The position numbers were made by a program, and so were the translations under genes. From contig CAZDAW010000038.1 in NCBI GenBank assembly GCA_964503685.1, positions 1 to 32,058 of the forward strand: 32,058 nucleotides of DNA, given 5' to 3'. Below are positions 1 through 8,992 of this stretch, piece by piece. This DNA is from CAZDAW01 sp964503685 (GTDB taxonomy: Bacteria; Chloroflexota; Anaerolineae; Anaerolineales; Anaerolineaceae). The notes below the pieces were generated by a model. The model made no database searches. It was given only the letters and a program-made list of their open reading frames with translations, and was not told the origin of the DNA. The stretch's first letter is position 1; the number at the start of each line of letters is the position of its first letter.

Positions 1-1
1 G

Positions 2-442
2 GAAGGGATGTGGCAGACTTATAAGTCTGGGGTATCTTCGTGGTTGCTGCCGCTGATAAACGGAACGAAGTTCTACTGGCAGAATCTGTTTTTGGCGAAT
101 GGTTTCGGAATCGAACGTTATGTTTGTGGCGTAAATGATTTACGAAATCTCCCGTTCAAGGTTTGGGTGGATAATTTCTTCCATAGTGTGAAAGGGGACG
201 AGAGGGTGGTGGAAACCCAGCTTTGGGGGTATGGGGCGGCTATTCGGGCGTTTACGATTGCCAGCCGGTTTGATGATGAATGGAAAGAGAAGGCCCAGTT
301 ACTGATAAATTATTTACGGGATTCTTTATCTCTTGGTAATGGCAGTTTTGCCTATCGAAAAACCGACCCGGCAGTTTATATCCGCCATCAGGCTCATATC
401 TTCCAGTCTTTAGGCTTATTTGTGGATTATGTCGCTCAATAG
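2..442 (+). CDS. C-terminal part of an unidentified protein (5' end outside window)
   Basis: The frame is open from base 2, so the first ATG (base 8) is probably internal and this is the tail of a longer protein. About 146 residues are visible, with no signal peptide or membrane segment. The alternating helical segments and a GSFAYRK...YIRHQAHIFQSL ending resemble the last helices of (alpha/alpha)-barrel or toroid proteins found in polysaccharide clusters, but I cannot assign a family. It overlaps the flippase gene by 14 bases, so the two are probably in one operon and this protein probably belongs to the same glycan pathway. The reading of the frame is firm; the function is unknown. Confidence 0.6.
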   Translation, partial: EGMWQTYKSGVSSWLLPLINGTKFYWQNLFLANGFGIERYVCGVNDLRNLPFKVWVDNFFHSVKGDERVVETQLWGYGAAIRAFTIASRFDDEWKEKAQLLINYLRDSLSLGNGSFAYRKTDPAVYIRHQAHIFQSLGLFVDYVAQ

Positions 443-1928
443 TTTTTCTTCATTGAAAAGTCGTTACCTGGAAACGGCCAAACATACGGCTATTTTCAGT
501 TTGGGAAGCCTGGGCAACAAGCTCATCGCGTTTGTTTTATTACCTGTATATACTTCATATTTTTCCCCCGCCGATTATGGTTTGTTGGCGTTAATTTCAA
601 CAACCAGTTCTTTACTTCATATCATTCTGGCTATGGGTTTGAGCACGTCGATATACAAGGGGTATTTTTCAGCGGATACAGATGAGCAACGAAAATCAGT
701 CACTTCTTCATCGTTGTTTTGGCTCCTTGGAACAGGTGTTTTGTTTCTGGCGCTGATATGGCCTTTTGCGCCGTTTTTGGCCAATGTGCTGTTGGACAAT
801 ACCGATTACGCGCCTCATCTCAAGTGGATGTTTGCCACAGTTGTTTTACGAAATGTGCAGATGCTTGCATTCAGTATCCTGCGCGCTCAAAAGCGGTCAT
901 GGGCTTATGCAGGTCTTTCTATTGCCAATTTTCTGATTGGGGCGTTATTAACAATCTATTTTGTAGTGACTTTGCGGCAAGGGGTTCTCGGTTCTTTAAT
1001 AGCCTCTTTTATAACCGCTTTATTATTGGCAGTTGCAGGACTTGTATTAAGTAGCCGCGATTTAAGGATTGACTTTTCATGGCAAACCATTCAGCATTTG
1101 CTTGTTTATGGTTCGCCGTTAATCGTATCGGGAATCAGTTCGTTCATTCTTGGTCAGGTGGACCGGTACTTTCTGAAAATTTACTCGACAATGACGCAGG
1201 TTGGGCTTTATTCATTGAGCTATCAGATTGGGATGATCATCAATGAATTAATTGTGCAGCCTTTTCAGTTGATCTGGCTGCCGATGGTTTTTGAATCTGA
1301 ACGTCAGCACGGCAATCAGGAATTTTTTAGCGGCGCGTTGACCTACTTCAGCTTGTTTACTTCATGGATTGCACTTGGGCTTTCGCTTTTTAGCAAGGAA
1401 TTACTTGAACTTGTATCTGCTCCTGCTTATCACGAAGCGTATCGCCTTGTCCCGTGGATTGCATATACGTATGTCTTATATGGGGGATATATGGTTATCA
1501 ATATCGGGATTTATCTCAAAAACAAGACACACTATACCATCTGGATTGTTGGTTCAGCTGCAGTGAGCAATATTTTGCTTAACTTTTTATTGATACCGCG
1601 GCTCTCTTCTTTGGGTGCGGCGATAGCGACATTTATCTCATATGTTATTCTTTTTGGCATATCGAAAATAGTCAATTCTCGTTTGTTAAATGTTTCTTAT
1701 CAGTGGCGCCGGTTGATTAAATTATTGGTTATCAATGTCGTTTTGGTTGTCATTGGGAATATCTATTCCCCGGATAGTCTGGGCTTGGCGCTATTGTATA
1801 AGGCCGGGTTATCTATATTTGTGTTCTGGGCATTACTGTTTATCTGTCGCTTTTTTACCAAAGAAGAGATTAATATCTTGCAAGGATTCAGGATAAACCA
1901 TCTTGCATTGAAACGACCAGTCGGTTAA
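429..1928 (+). CDS. Wzx-like oligosaccharide flippase (MATE/MVF superfamily polysaccharide exporter)
   Basis: A 499-residue, very hydrophobic protein with about 12-14 predicted membrane helices across its length. The N-terminus has the layout typical of polysaccharide-biosynthesis flippases: a short cytoplasmic lead, a helix around LGNKLIAFVLLPVYTSYFSP, then ADYGLLAL. Members of this family move lipid-linked oligosaccharide repeat units across the cytoplasmic membrane. The frame opens at a TTG (420), but the ATG at 429 is the better start; neither has a strong ribosome binding site. It overlaps the preceding gene and is followed 3 bases later by a glycosyltransferase, which supports a role in glycan export. 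The family is reasonably certain, the substrate unknown. Confidence 0.85.
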   Translation: MSLNSFSSLKSRYLETAKHTAIFSLGSLGNKLIAFVLLPVYTSYFSPADYGLLALISTTSSLLHIILAMGLSTSIYKGYFSADTDEQRKSVTSSSLFWLLGTGVLFLALIWPFAPFLANVLLDNTDYAPHLKWMFATVVLRNVQMLAFSILRAQKRSWAYAGLSIANFLIGALLTIYFVVTLRQGVLGSLIASFITALLLAVAGLVLSSRDLRIDFSWQTIQHLLVYGSPLIVSGISSFILGQVDRYFLKIYSTMTQVGLYSLSYQIGMIINELIVQPFQLIWLPMVFESERQHGNQEFFSGALTYFSLFTSWIALGLSLFSKELLELVSAPAYHEAYRLVPWIAYTYVLYGGYMVINIGIYLKNKTHYTIWIVGSAAVSNILLNFLLIPRLSSLGAAIATFISYVILFGISKIVNSRLLNVSYQWRRLIKLLVINVVLVVIGNIYSPDSLGLALLYKAGLSIFVFWALLFICRFFTKEEINILQGFRINHLALKRPVG

Positions 1929-1931
1929 GAA

Positions 1932-3167
1932 ATGAAGCGAACTATTTGTATATTGTCGTTTTCTGCTATTCAACGCGATGCAAGAGTATTACGTCAGATC
2001 AAATATCTGGCTGATGTTTATAATTTGATCGTTGTTGGCTATGGCCAGCCGCATCCGGCTTTTAGCGGACAGGTCACACAGTGGTTGGATATTTCAAAAA
2101 AAACGAGCAGGGGCGCTGGGAACAGAAAAGTTCAGGGCATACTTAATCGATTGGCATTAGCTGGCGGCAGAATTGATCTGGCAGCATATGATTACTGGTA
2201 TTGGAATTTGAAGAATGGGGAACGCCGTAATGTTCTTGGTTTGCTGGACAATCTTTCGTTCGATGCCATCCATGCTAATGATTGGAATACTTTGCCTGTT
2301 GCTGTTGAAGCTGCTCGCCGGAAAAAGAATTGTGGGGTCGTATTTGATTCGCATGAATATGGGCCGCAGCAGAATGCTGAACAGCTCGGCTGGCGATTGT
2401 TTAACTTACCGGCAATTCGTTATATTTTAGGAAAATACCTGCCTTATGTCAACGCGGGAATCACCGTATCCGAGCCTATTGCGGAAAGGTTTGAACGTGA
2501 ATTAGCTTGCCGGATGCTGGTGGTGATGAATGCCCCAGATTTGGCGGCGAGTTTTCCTGTCCAGAAAAGCGACCCTGAAAAAATAAAGTTGATTCATCAT
2601 GGTATTGCTGCCAGAAACCGAAAGCTGGAGCAGATGATCAAAGCTGTCGCTCTGGCAGACAAGCGCTATGAATTACATTTTATGCTGGTTGAATCGGGGG
2701 CCTCTTCATACATTGCGCAATTGAAAGATTTAGCGCAAAAAATTGCCCCGGAGCGGGTCCATTTTCATAAGACGGTTGACCCTGTTGAGATCATTCAAAC
2801 GTTATCTGCTTATGATGTCGGGTTTTATATTCTTGAGCCTACTAACTTCAATAATGCTGCTGCGCTTCCCAATAAGTTCTTTGACTTCATGGCAGCGAAA
2901 CTGGCTGTTTGTATTGGGCCATCAACCGCTATGGCTGGGATTTTACAGAAGTATGGCTTTGGGTGTGTAGCTGATAGTTTTGATCCGGTGGATGTGGCAG
3001 ATACCCTTAATCATTTGTCTCATGAAGATATTGCTGTGATGAAACACGCCGCAGAGAAGGCATCTTTAGTAATTAATGCCCAAACGGAAGCTAATAAGAT
3101 GCTAGACCTTTATGAAAGCTTATTCTCCGGCATTTATCGAATAAGTGAAACGAACTTACCTGTGTAG
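1932..3167 (+). CDS. GT4-type (GT-B fold) glycosyltransferase, paralogue 1
   Basis: A 411-residue soluble protein with two Rossmann-like halves. The N-terminal ICILSFS strand, HANDW at 114-118 and DSHEY at 139-143 mark the acceptor half. LIHHG near 220 and LPNKFFDF at 312-319 mark the nucleotide-sugar half, with the following AAKLAVCIGPS segment in the place of the usual donor-binding loop. GT4 enzymes are retaining transferases that add a sugar from a nucleotide donor on the cytoplasmic face. It starts 3 bases after the flippase stop. It resembles the genes at 3184 and 13053 along its whole length, and is clearly closer to the one at 13053. Donor and acceptor cannot be read from the sequence. 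Confidence 0.85.
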   Translation: MKRTICILSFSAIQRDARVLRQIKYLADVYNLIVVGYGQPHPAFSGQVTQWLDISKKTSRGAGNRKVQGILNRLALAGGRIDLAAYDYWYWNLKNGERRNVLGLLDNLSFDAIHANDWNTLPVAVEAARRKKNCGVVFDSHEYGPQQNAEQLGWRLFNLPAIRYILGKYLPYVNAGITVSEPIAERFERELACRMLVVMNAPDLAASFPVQKSDPEKIKLIHHGIAARNRKLEQMIKAVALADKRYELHFMLVESGASSYIAQLKDLAQKIAPERVHFHKTVDPVEIIQTLSAYDVGFYILEPTNFNNAAALPNKFFDFMAAKLAVCIGPSTAMAGILQKYGFGCVADSFDPVDVADTLNHLSHEDIAVMKHAAEKASLVINAQTEANKMLDLYESLFSGIYRISETNLPV

Positions 3168-3168
3168 T

Positions 3169-3175
3169 GGAGGTG
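3169..3175 (+). promoter_or_regulatory. Ribosome binding site fixing the start at 3184
   Basis: GGAGGTG lies 8 bases before ATG 3184. An in-frame ATG also exists at 3145, inside the previous gene, but it has no comparable site and would add 13 unconserved residues. The Shine-Dalgarno match therefore decides for 3184. Confidence 0.75.
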
Positions 3176-3183
3176 CTATAAAA

Positions 3184-4353
3184 ATGGGAAGATCGATTTC
3201 TCAAAAGCGAATCTGTATTCTCTCGTTTTCGGATGTGTGTACTGACGTGCGTATTTTGCGGGAAATTACTTGCGCCAGCAAAACATATCAGGTCGATATT
3301 ATTGGTTATGGCACGAAAAAGCCTTCGAACGGATTATGTTACTATTTTGTGCGGCGGACAAATCCCTTCAGCCTGTCGAAATATCCATTGTTGGTAACGG
3401 GGAAAAGCGCGCACAAGTTCTATGAGCAATATTATTGGAGAAGAGAAGAATATCGAGCGGCCGCTGAAATTCTGGTTGAGAAAAAATATGATTTAATCCA
3501 CGCCAATGATTGGGATGCCTTGCCTGTGGCGGTTTATGCTGCAAGAAGAACGGGCAGCCGGGTTCTTTTTGATGAACACGAGTATTGTCTTGGTCAGGGC
3601 GGCGGCAATACTATCTGGGAACAACTGGTGATGCCCTACCGTGAATATCTGCTGCGAACCTATCAGGATGGTATCACTGGCATGATTACTGTTTCGGAGG
3701 GTATCAAAGATCTATATAAACAGCGGCTGGGTTGGAATTCGGAAGTTGTCATGAACATACCCTGGTATGTAAAAAGCAAATTCAACCCGGTTGATCCAGA
3801 GCAAATCCATTTAGTACATCATGGGAATGCAATGCCGGCGCGTTCGATTCATGAAATTCTGCAATTAATCACATTATTGGATAAGCGTTTTCGTTTGAAT
3901 TTTATTCTGATCCCGGTATACCCCGATTATCTTAATAAGATCAAAAAGATGGCAGAAGAAATTGCGCCAGAGAGGGTCGTGTTTTGGGACCCTGTTCCAT
4001 TTAGCGCATTAATAAAAATGCTCAGTCTGTTTGACGTAGAAATACCGTTGATGCGCGCCAAACATTTAAGTTACTACCATGCATTACCCAATAAATTTTT
4101 CGAGGGCATCATGGCCGGGTTGGGTGTAGCGGTTTCACCTCTACCTATGATGCAGAAGATAGTAAAGGATTATCAAATAGGGATTGTGGCAGAAGATCAA
4201 TCTCCGGAGGCGATGGCGCAAAAATTGAATAGTCTTTCTGCTGAAGAAATCAACCATTTCAAAAAGAAGGCATTGATTGCGGCCCGTACATTCAATGCTG
4301 AAAAAGAAATGGAAAAATTGAATCACATCTATCAGCAACTGGTTGCCATATAA
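3184..4353 (+). CDS. GT4-type (GT-B fold) glycosyltransferase, paralogue 2
   Basis: A 389-residue soluble protein with the same landmarks as its neighbour: ICILSFS at about 10-16, HANDW at 106-110, DEHEY at 130-134, a VHHG strand and LPNKFFE in the C-terminal half. It is more diverged than the other two paralogues; for example it has YEQYYWRR where they have a YDYWYW/YERWYW segment. It probably adds a sugar to a lipid-linked glycan in the cytoplasm. It is the last gene before an 81-base gap and the first ABC importer, so it may end the upstream glycan operon. Start chosen by the GGAGGTG at 3169. Confidence 0.84.
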   Translation: MGRSISQKRICILSFSDVCTDVRILREITCASKTYQVDIIGYGTKKPSNGLCYYFVRRTNPFSLSKYPLLVTGKSAHKFYEQYYWRREEYRAAAEILVEKKYDLIHANDWDALPVAVYAARRTGSRVLFDEHEYCLGQGGGNTIWEQLVMPYREYLLRTYQDGITGMITVSEGIKDLYKQRLGWNSEVVMNIPWYVKSKFNPVDPEQIHLVHHGNAMPARSIHEILQLITLLDKRFRLNFILIPVYPDYLNKIKKMAEEIAPERVVFWDPVPFSALIKMLSLFDVEIPLMRAKHLSYYHALPNKFFEGIMAGLGVAVSPLPMMQKIVKDYQIGIVAEDQSPEAMAQKLNSLSAEEINHFKKKALIAARTFNAEKEMEKLNHIYQQLVAI

Positions 4354-4434
4354 GTTTTTCTTATTTGCTGATAATCACCTCGACTGAGTAAAATGTGCCG
4401 AGGTTTGTAAATTATTTAATAACGGGAGTCAATT

Positions 4435-5421
4435 ATGAAATCCAGCAAAAAAAGAAATCAGGTACTGCTTGTAATTTTGATTCTATCTGTTGTTCTGGTT
4501 GGTCTGACAGGCTGCCAGCAAAAGAAAGAACTTGCTACCATTCGTTACGGCGGCCAGCTTTACCCGGAAGAATACTTATTAAAAGGCGATCCTTCTTTTT
4601 GGACCAATCAGGGGATCAATGTGGAACATACTCTCTTTAGCTCTGGCGCTGAAGGCAACCAGGCATTGATTGCCGGGAATGTTGATATCAATATCGGTTC
4701 TGACAGCAAGGTAATTGAGTTGTTCGGCGCAATGCCTGGCAAGGTGGTTATCATTGCTACTGCGCAACGAGGCGATCGCTATTCGACCATGATCAAAGCC
4801 GATGCGACCTACACTTCGTGGGAAGATCTGAAAGGCAAGAAAATCGGTATTCGCAATGGTACTGGAGCTGAACAAGTTGTTCGCCGTTTCTTTGAGAAGA
4901 ATAAGCTTAATTGGGAAGATTATGAGTGGGTGAACATGAAGATCGAAGACATGACTGCTGCATTGACTGCCGGTCAAATCGAGGCTTTCACCGCCTGGGA
5001 ACCCACCCCCGCTATTGCTGAAGCACAGGGCGCTGCAAAAGTAATGATGAGCTACGGCGATATCGCTTTGACGCCTGTACTCATTCAAACGACTGAAGAA
5101 TTTGCCAAAGCGCATCATGATGAACTTGTTCGTTTTCTGGCGGCTCATTTAAAGAAGGCTGAGCTGATCAAGAGCGATCCGCAAAAGGCGGCAGAGATTG
5201 CTGCCCAAGCTGCGTCAGCCTCGGGTTCTGAAGTTTCTCCGGACGCATTCAAAACGATCTTCGAGAGGGTGGACTTTTCGCTCGATTTGGATGATAATGT
5301 AAAGGCTGCCGTGCTGGATACCGGTGATTTCCTGTTAAACGCAGGTACTATTAAAGAGGTTCCTGAATTGAAATGGGATTCGAGTTACCTGGACGAGGCG
5401 AAAAAACTGATAGGAAAGTAA
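4435..5421 (+). CDS. ABC importer substrate-binding lipoprotein, NMT1/SsuA/TauA-like
   Basis: A 328-residue periplasmic-type binding protein. Residues 1-27 form a lipoprotein signal: Lys/Arg start, hydrophobic core, lipobox LTGC with Cys27 as the lipidated residue. The mature part has the NMT1/THI5-like arrangement: an IRYGGQLYPEE opening, a SGAEGNQALIAGNVDI helix-strand region, then WEDLKGKKIGIRNGTGAEQ and an AFTAWEPTPAIAE hinge segment. Such proteins deliver nitrate, sulfonates, taurine, bicarbonate, thiamin precursors or similar small molecules to SsuC-type permeases; the ligand is not predictable here. A GGGAG site lies 6 bases upstream of the ATG. The next three genes are the matching permeases and ATPase. 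Confidence 0.88.
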   Translation: MKSSKKRNQVLLVILILSVVLVGLTGCQQKKELATIRYGGQLYPEEYLLKGDPSFWTNQGINVEHTLFSSGAEGNQALIAGNVDINIGSDSKVIELFGAMPGKVVIIATAQRGDRYSTMIKADATYTSWEDLKGKKIGIRNGTGAEQVVRRFFEKNKLNWEDYEWVNMKIEDMTAALTAGQIEAFTAWEPTPAIAEAQGAAKVMMSYGDIALTPVLIQTTEEFAKAHHDELVRFLAAHLKKAELIKSDPQKAAEIAAQAASASGSEVSPDAFKTIFERVDFSLDLDDNVKAAVLDTGDFLLNAGTIKEVPELKWDSSYLDEAKKLIGK

Positions 5422-5430
5422 ATTAATTAA

Positions 5431-6216
5431 GTGCATTGCAATAAAACATTACTCGCAGCAATTCCAATTGTAACGTTTTTGGTGGGATGGGAAATATTTT
5501 CGAGGGTTGAGTTATTAAACTCAGCCCTTTTCCCGCCGCCATCGATAATCATTCAAGAGTTGGCGACTCTTTTGGTTGGCGAGTTGCCAACTCGTTCTGT
5601 GTTACTGAATCATGTTGGGATCACTCTTTTACGAGTGCTATTGGCGACGATCCTGGGAATTTTATTGGGCATCATCATGGGGGTGTTCATGGGGCCCAGC
5701 AAACTGATCTATCGTTTCTTTAATCCCTTGATTACTGTCTTGATGCCTATCCCTGGTATCGCTTTGGCGCCTTTATTTATCATCTGGTTTGGCTTTGGCG
5801 ACTTCACGATTGTTTCCCTGGGTGTGATCTCGACATTTTTCCCGGTGGTATATACGACGGTTTCCGGGATACGGAGTGTTGACCGGCAGCTTGTACGCGC
5901 TGCTCAGATAATGGGTTGTAGCCGCATTGGGATCATCTTTTCTGTTTATCTTCCCTGGGCTGCCGGCTATGTGCTCAATGGGGTGAAATTAGGTCTGGCG
6001 CGTTGCTGGATGACAACAGTGGCCGTCGAATTTGTAGCCGCTTCAAACTGGGGACTGGGTTATATGATCTGGAATGCCGCTGAATATCTGCGCGCCGATG
6101 TTGTATATGGCGGTATATTTTTATTGATACTTATTTATTTTGTTCTCGAAAGAGCGTTAATCAATACCCTGGAAAAAAACACGATAGCCCGTTGGGGTAT
6201 GATCAATCAGGTGTAG
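5431..6216 (+). CDS. ABC importer permease, SsuC/TauC/NrtB-type (1 of 2)
   Basis: A 261-residue protein with about six membrane helices and the BPD_transp_1 fold. The EAA-type cytoplasmic loop lies in the RAAQIMGCSRIGIIFSVYLP segment, which contacts the ATPase. The N-terminus runs straight into a helix followed by the FPPPSIIIQEL segment common in SsuC-type permeases. The start is a GTG 9 bases after the lipoprotein gene stop, with a weak GGAAAG upstream. With the next gene it probably forms a heterodimeric channel; many transporters of this class use two copies of one permease, so a distinct pair is a point of interest. Confidence 0.86.
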   Translation: MHCNKTLLAAIPIVTFLVGWEIFSRVELLNSALFPPPSIIIQELATLLVGELPTRSVLLNHVGITLLRVLLATILGILLGIIMGVFMGPSKLIYRFFNPLITVLMPIPGIALAPLFIIWFGFGDFTIVSLGVISTFFPVVYTTVSGIRSVDRQLVRAAQIMGCSRIGIIFSVYLPWAAGYVLNGVKLGLARCWMTTVAVEFVAASNWGLGYMIWNAAEYLRADVVYGGIFLLILIYFVLERALINTLEKNTIARWGMINQV

Positions 6217-6222
6217 CCCACA

Positions 6223-7035
6223 ATGAAACAGAAAACTACAACAAATAAAGGGTGTTTATTCCAGATTTGGGAAATTATCGAATTCCTTATCCCCTTTCTT
6301 GTCATCGCTGTCATCTGGGAGATTGTGGCGAGAGTTGGATTGGTTAGCCCGACCAGCCTGCCTGCGCCTTCAGCAATTATCAGCCGATTCTGGCAGCTTG
6401 CTTTTGTCAGGACTGTTTTATGGAGTAATATTCTCGCCAGCGCTTATCGAATGATTGTTGGATATCTGCTTGCCGTCGGAATTGGCATTACTGTTGGGGC
6501 AATACTTTCGCTGAACGCCACCCTGCGGACACTCTTTGAGCCCGTATTAAGTTTATTAATCTCTGTGCCGACCATTGCCTGGGTGCCGGTTCTGCTGATT
6601 ATTATGGGATTGGGCGATAAGACAGTCATCACGACGGTTTTTCTGGGGGGGTTTTTTGCGATTACGTATAATACAATGCGCGGCATAGAGATGGTTAACA
6701 AGAATATTGTAAGGGCCGCTTCGACGATGGGTGTGAGCGGTGTAAAGATGTTTTTTGATGTTCTTCTACCTGGTTCGTTGGTTTCTCTTGTTACCGGGTT
6801 ACGTCTGGGCATTGGTTATTCGTGGCGCGCCCTGGTGGGCGGTGAAATGCTTGCAGCCATGATCGAATTTGGAGTAGGTAAAATGGTTTTCCAGGCCCGT
6901 TATTGGAACGATATCACGACTATGTTTGTAGGTATCATCTTGATCGGTTTATCAGGTTATATCCTTGATCGTCTGGCTTTACAGTGGCTCGAGAAAATAA
7001 CCGTGGAAAAATGGGGTATGTTAGCTAGGAGATAG
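6223..7035 (+). CDS. ABC importer permease, SsuC/TauC/NrtB-type (2 of 2)
   Basis: A 270-residue protein with about six membrane helices and a BPD_transp_1 core. The LPAPSAIISRFW segment after the first helix and the RAASTMGVSGVKMFFDVLLPGS coupling-loop region match the neighbouring permease in position but differ widely in sequence, so this is not a recent duplication. It probably pairs with the product of 5431-6216. The gene begins 6 bases after the previous stop and ends 4 bases before the ATPase gene. A run of seven G followed by six T lies inside it at 6645-6657, without breaking the frame. Confidence 0.86.
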   Translation: MKQKTTTNKGCLFQIWEIIEFLIPFLVIAVIWEIVARVGLVSPTSLPAPSAIISRFWQLAFVRTVLWSNILASAYRMIVGYLLAVGIGITVGAILSLNATLRTLFEPVLSLLISVPTIAWVPVLLIIMGLGDKTVITTVFLGGFFAITYNTMRGIEMVNKNIVRAASTMGVSGVKMFFDVLLPGSLVSLVTGLRLGIGYSWRALVGGEMLAAMIEFGVGKMVFQARYWNDITTMFVGIILIGLSGYILDRLALQWLEKITVEKWGMLARR

Positions 7036-7039
7036 TGTT

Positions 7040-7834
7040 GTGGATCAATTATCTGGAAATGCATTAATTGAAATTAGGAATTTGCAAAAAGTCTTTCGTG
7101 AAAACGGCAATGAATTGCTGACGCTCGATCAATTGAATCTTGATGTCCCGGATGGAAAATTTACAGTTTTAATCGGCCCATCGGGTTGTGGAAAATCAAC
7201 GTTGTTATATATGCTGGCAGGTTTCGAACAGCCTACTGCAGGTGAAATATTGATGGAAGGAAAATCGATCAAAAAGCCTGGCCCGGATCGAGGTTTTGTG
7301 TTTCAGGACTATGCTTTATTTCCCTGGAAAACAGTGTTAGGCAATGTGATGTTTGGATTATTGAATACCGGCTGGGATAAAAAAGAAGCTGAGGCGAAAG
7401 CTCGTGAGTTCATTACATTGGTTAATCTGAAAGGTTTTGAGGATGCATATCCGCATACCTTGTCTGGCGGTATGAAACAGCGTGTGGCAATTGCCCGCGC
7501 CCTGGCATATAATCCAAAAGTGTTGTTGATGGATGAACCTTTTGGGGCGCTGGATTCTCAGACGCGTAAGCATATGCAGCGAGAACTAGAAAGAATCTGG
7601 CAAATGGCGCAGAAAACGGTAGTGTTTGTCACGCATAGCGTGATTGAAGCTGTTTATCTGGCAGACCGGATTGTTATCCTAACGGCCCGACCGGGAAGAG
7701 TTAAGGGCATTGTGGATGTTAATGTACCTCGTCCCAGGAATTACACTGATGATGCTTATCTGGATATTCGTGAAGAGGTTCTGAGTTTACTGGAAGAAGA
7801 AGTTGAAAAAGAAGTGCAAATGGATGGGGTATGA
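7040..7834 (+). CDS. ABC importer ATPase, SsuB/TauB/NrtD-type
   Basis: A 264-residue ATP-binding subunit with every motif intact: Walker A GPSGCGKST (46-54), Q-loop Q89 in VFQDYALFPW, signature LSGGMKQR (141-148), Walker B VLLMDE (161-166), D-loop and switch His199 in THS. The FVFQDYALFPW segment is typical of the nitrate/sulfonate/taurine class. It powers import through the two permeases encoded just upstream. The start is a GTG with AGGAGA 7 bases before it. It is the last gene before the terminator at 7903, so it closes this importer operon. Confidence 0.92.
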   Translation: MDQLSGNALIEIRNLQKVFRENGNELLTLDQLNLDVPDGKFTVLIGPSGCGKSTLLYMLAGFEQPTAGEILMEGKSIKKPGPDRGFVFQDYALFPWKTVLGNVMFGLLNTGWDKKEAEAKAREFITLVNLKGFEDAYPHTLSGGMKQRVAIARALAYNPKVLLMDEPFGALDSQTRKHMQRELERIWQMAQKTVVFVTHSVIEAVYLADRIVILTARPGRVKGIVDVNVPRPRNYTDDAYLDIREEVLSLLEEEVEKEVQMDGV

Positions 7835-7902
7835 TGAGGCAGTTAACCATCAGGGTGGAAAAACCCATATTTTGCCTTTGATCATGAACTATTGATTACT
7901 TG

Positions 7903-7938
7903 AACTGAGAGTGTATTAAAAACGCTCTCAGTTTTTTT
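7903..7938 (+). terminator. Rho-independent terminator after the first ABC importer operon
   Basis: An 11-bp stem (AACTGAGAGTG at 7903-7913 with CGCTCTCAGTT at 7923-7933, one G-T wobble) with a 9-base loop is followed by T7 at 7932-7938. It lies 68 bases after the ATPase stop and 80 bases before pstS. It is the only convincing intrinsic terminator I found on the + strand of this window. The rest of the 183-base gap (7835-8017) is AT-rich; no clear Pho box and no convincing -35/-10 pair could be picked out. Confidence 0.9.
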
Positions 7939-8004
7939 ATTATCGAATATAGATTGTGATATATTATCTCTAATTGTTATTGCCTTTTTATCTTATTTTG
8001 AGAT

Positions 8005-8010
8005 AGGAGG
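8005..8010 (+). promoter_or_regulatory. Strong ribosome binding site of the pstS-like gene
   Basis: AGGAGG lies 7 bases before ATG 8018, the best Shine-Dalgarno match in the window. This fits a highly translated binding protein at the head of an operon. Confidence 0.75.
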
Positions 8011-8017
8011 AAGACAT

Positions 8018-8974
8018 ATGAAGAGGAGCCCAGGAATTTTCGTTATGGCGCTTACTTCTATTCTGTTACTTTCGATTCTGCTAAGCGCCTGTCAGGGTCA
8101 GTCGGCATCGCAGGAAACGATTAGCGTATCAGGCGCCTTTGCGCTGTACCCGATGATGGTGCGTTGGGCAGAGGAATATCAAAAAGTTAATCCATCAGTG
8201 ATTATCGATATCTCGGCCGGGGGAGCAGGAAAAGGGATTGCTGATACGTTATCAGGCGCGGCTGATATCGGAATGGTTTCACGTGCACTCACTCCTGAAG
8301 AAATTGCCCAGGGGGCCTTTGAAATTGATGTCACAAAAGATGCCGTGTTTCCAATAATCAGCGCCGAAAATCCAGTTTTGGAGCAATTGATGAAACAGGG
8401 CGTGTCTCGAGAAAAGCTGATCGGAATCTATCTGACCGGTGAAATTAAGACGTGGGGTGAGATAGTGAATCAACCGGAGAGCATTTCGGAAATTCACGTT
8501 TATACACGCTCAGATGCAGCCGGCGCTGCTGAGGAGTGGGCAAAATTCCTGGGGGGAAATAAGCAGGAGGAGTTGATCGGGATAGGGGTTTATGGCGATC
8601 CGGGAATTTTAGACGCGGTTATCAAAGATCCTTCTGGCATCGGTTATAATAATCTAAATTATGCGTTTGACTCTGCCAATGGGCAACCGGTTACTGGCGC
8701 AATTGTGTTGCCCATTGATCTCAATGCGAATCAACAGGTTGATGCCGATGAGTTGTTGAACACAAAAGAGAAAGCTGTCGCGGCGGTTGCGAGTGGTAAG
8801 TATCCATCGCCGCCGGCGCGGACTCTGCTTTTAGTTACTAAAGGCGAGCCCAAATCTACAGTAAGGTCATTTATTCGTTGGATTCTTGAAGATGGGCAGC
8901 AGTATGTGAATCAGGTTGGCTACGTTTCGTTACCTGAAGATCTCATTCAGATAGAACTTCAAAAAGTACGCTGA
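8018..8974 (+). CDS. pstS: Phosphate-type ABC transporter substrate-binding lipoprotein (PstS-like)
   Basis: A 318-residue protein. Residues 1-25 are a lipoprotein signal with lipobox LSAC (Cys25). The mature part is a PstS-type binding domain: a VSGAFALYPMMVRWAEEY opening, ISAGGAGKGIADTLSGAADIGMVSR, then KLIGIYLTGEIKTWGEI and a C-terminal YPSPPARTLLLVT segment. PstS captures phosphate outside the membrane. The ligand-loop segments differ from classical PstS (SGAFALYP and GGAGKG instead of GSxTxxP and GSGxG), so this is a divergent subgroup and another oxyanion is possible. The pstC-A-B order downstream makes phosphate the best guess. It is the first gene after a terminator and has a strong ribosome binding site. 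Confidence 0.82.
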   Translation: MKRSPGIFVMALTSILLLSILLSACQGQSASQETISVSGAFALYPMMVRWAEEYQKVNPSVIIDISAGGAGKGIADTLSGAADIGMVSRALTPEEIAQGAFEIDVTKDAVFPIISAENPVLEQLMKQGVSREKLIGIYLTGEIKTWGEIVNQPESISEIHVYTRSDAAGAAEEWAKFLGGNKQEELIGIGVYGDPGILDAVIKDPSGIGYNNLNYAFDSANGQPVTGAIVLPIDLNANQQVDADELLNTKEKAVAAVASGKYPSPPARTLLLVTKGEPKSTVRSFIRWILEDGQQYVNQVGYVSLPEDLIQIELQKVR

Positions 8975-8992
8975 TTCGTCAGATATCTTAAA

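Noticed and set aside
4365..4394. Possible promoter TTGCTG-18-TAAAAT before the binding-lipoprotein gene
   Set aside because: The -35 matches only three of six positions; too weak to annotate, although a promoter in this 81-base gap is likely.
4377..4404. Hairpin ACCTCG/CGAGGT in the gap before the first ABC importer
   Set aside because: The stem is only 6 bp with a 16-base loop and no T-run follows, so it is not a convincing terminator.
4579..5148. 189-codon minus-strand open frame
   Set aside because: It is fully antisense to the binding-lipoprotein gene, with no ribosome binding site or family resemblance.
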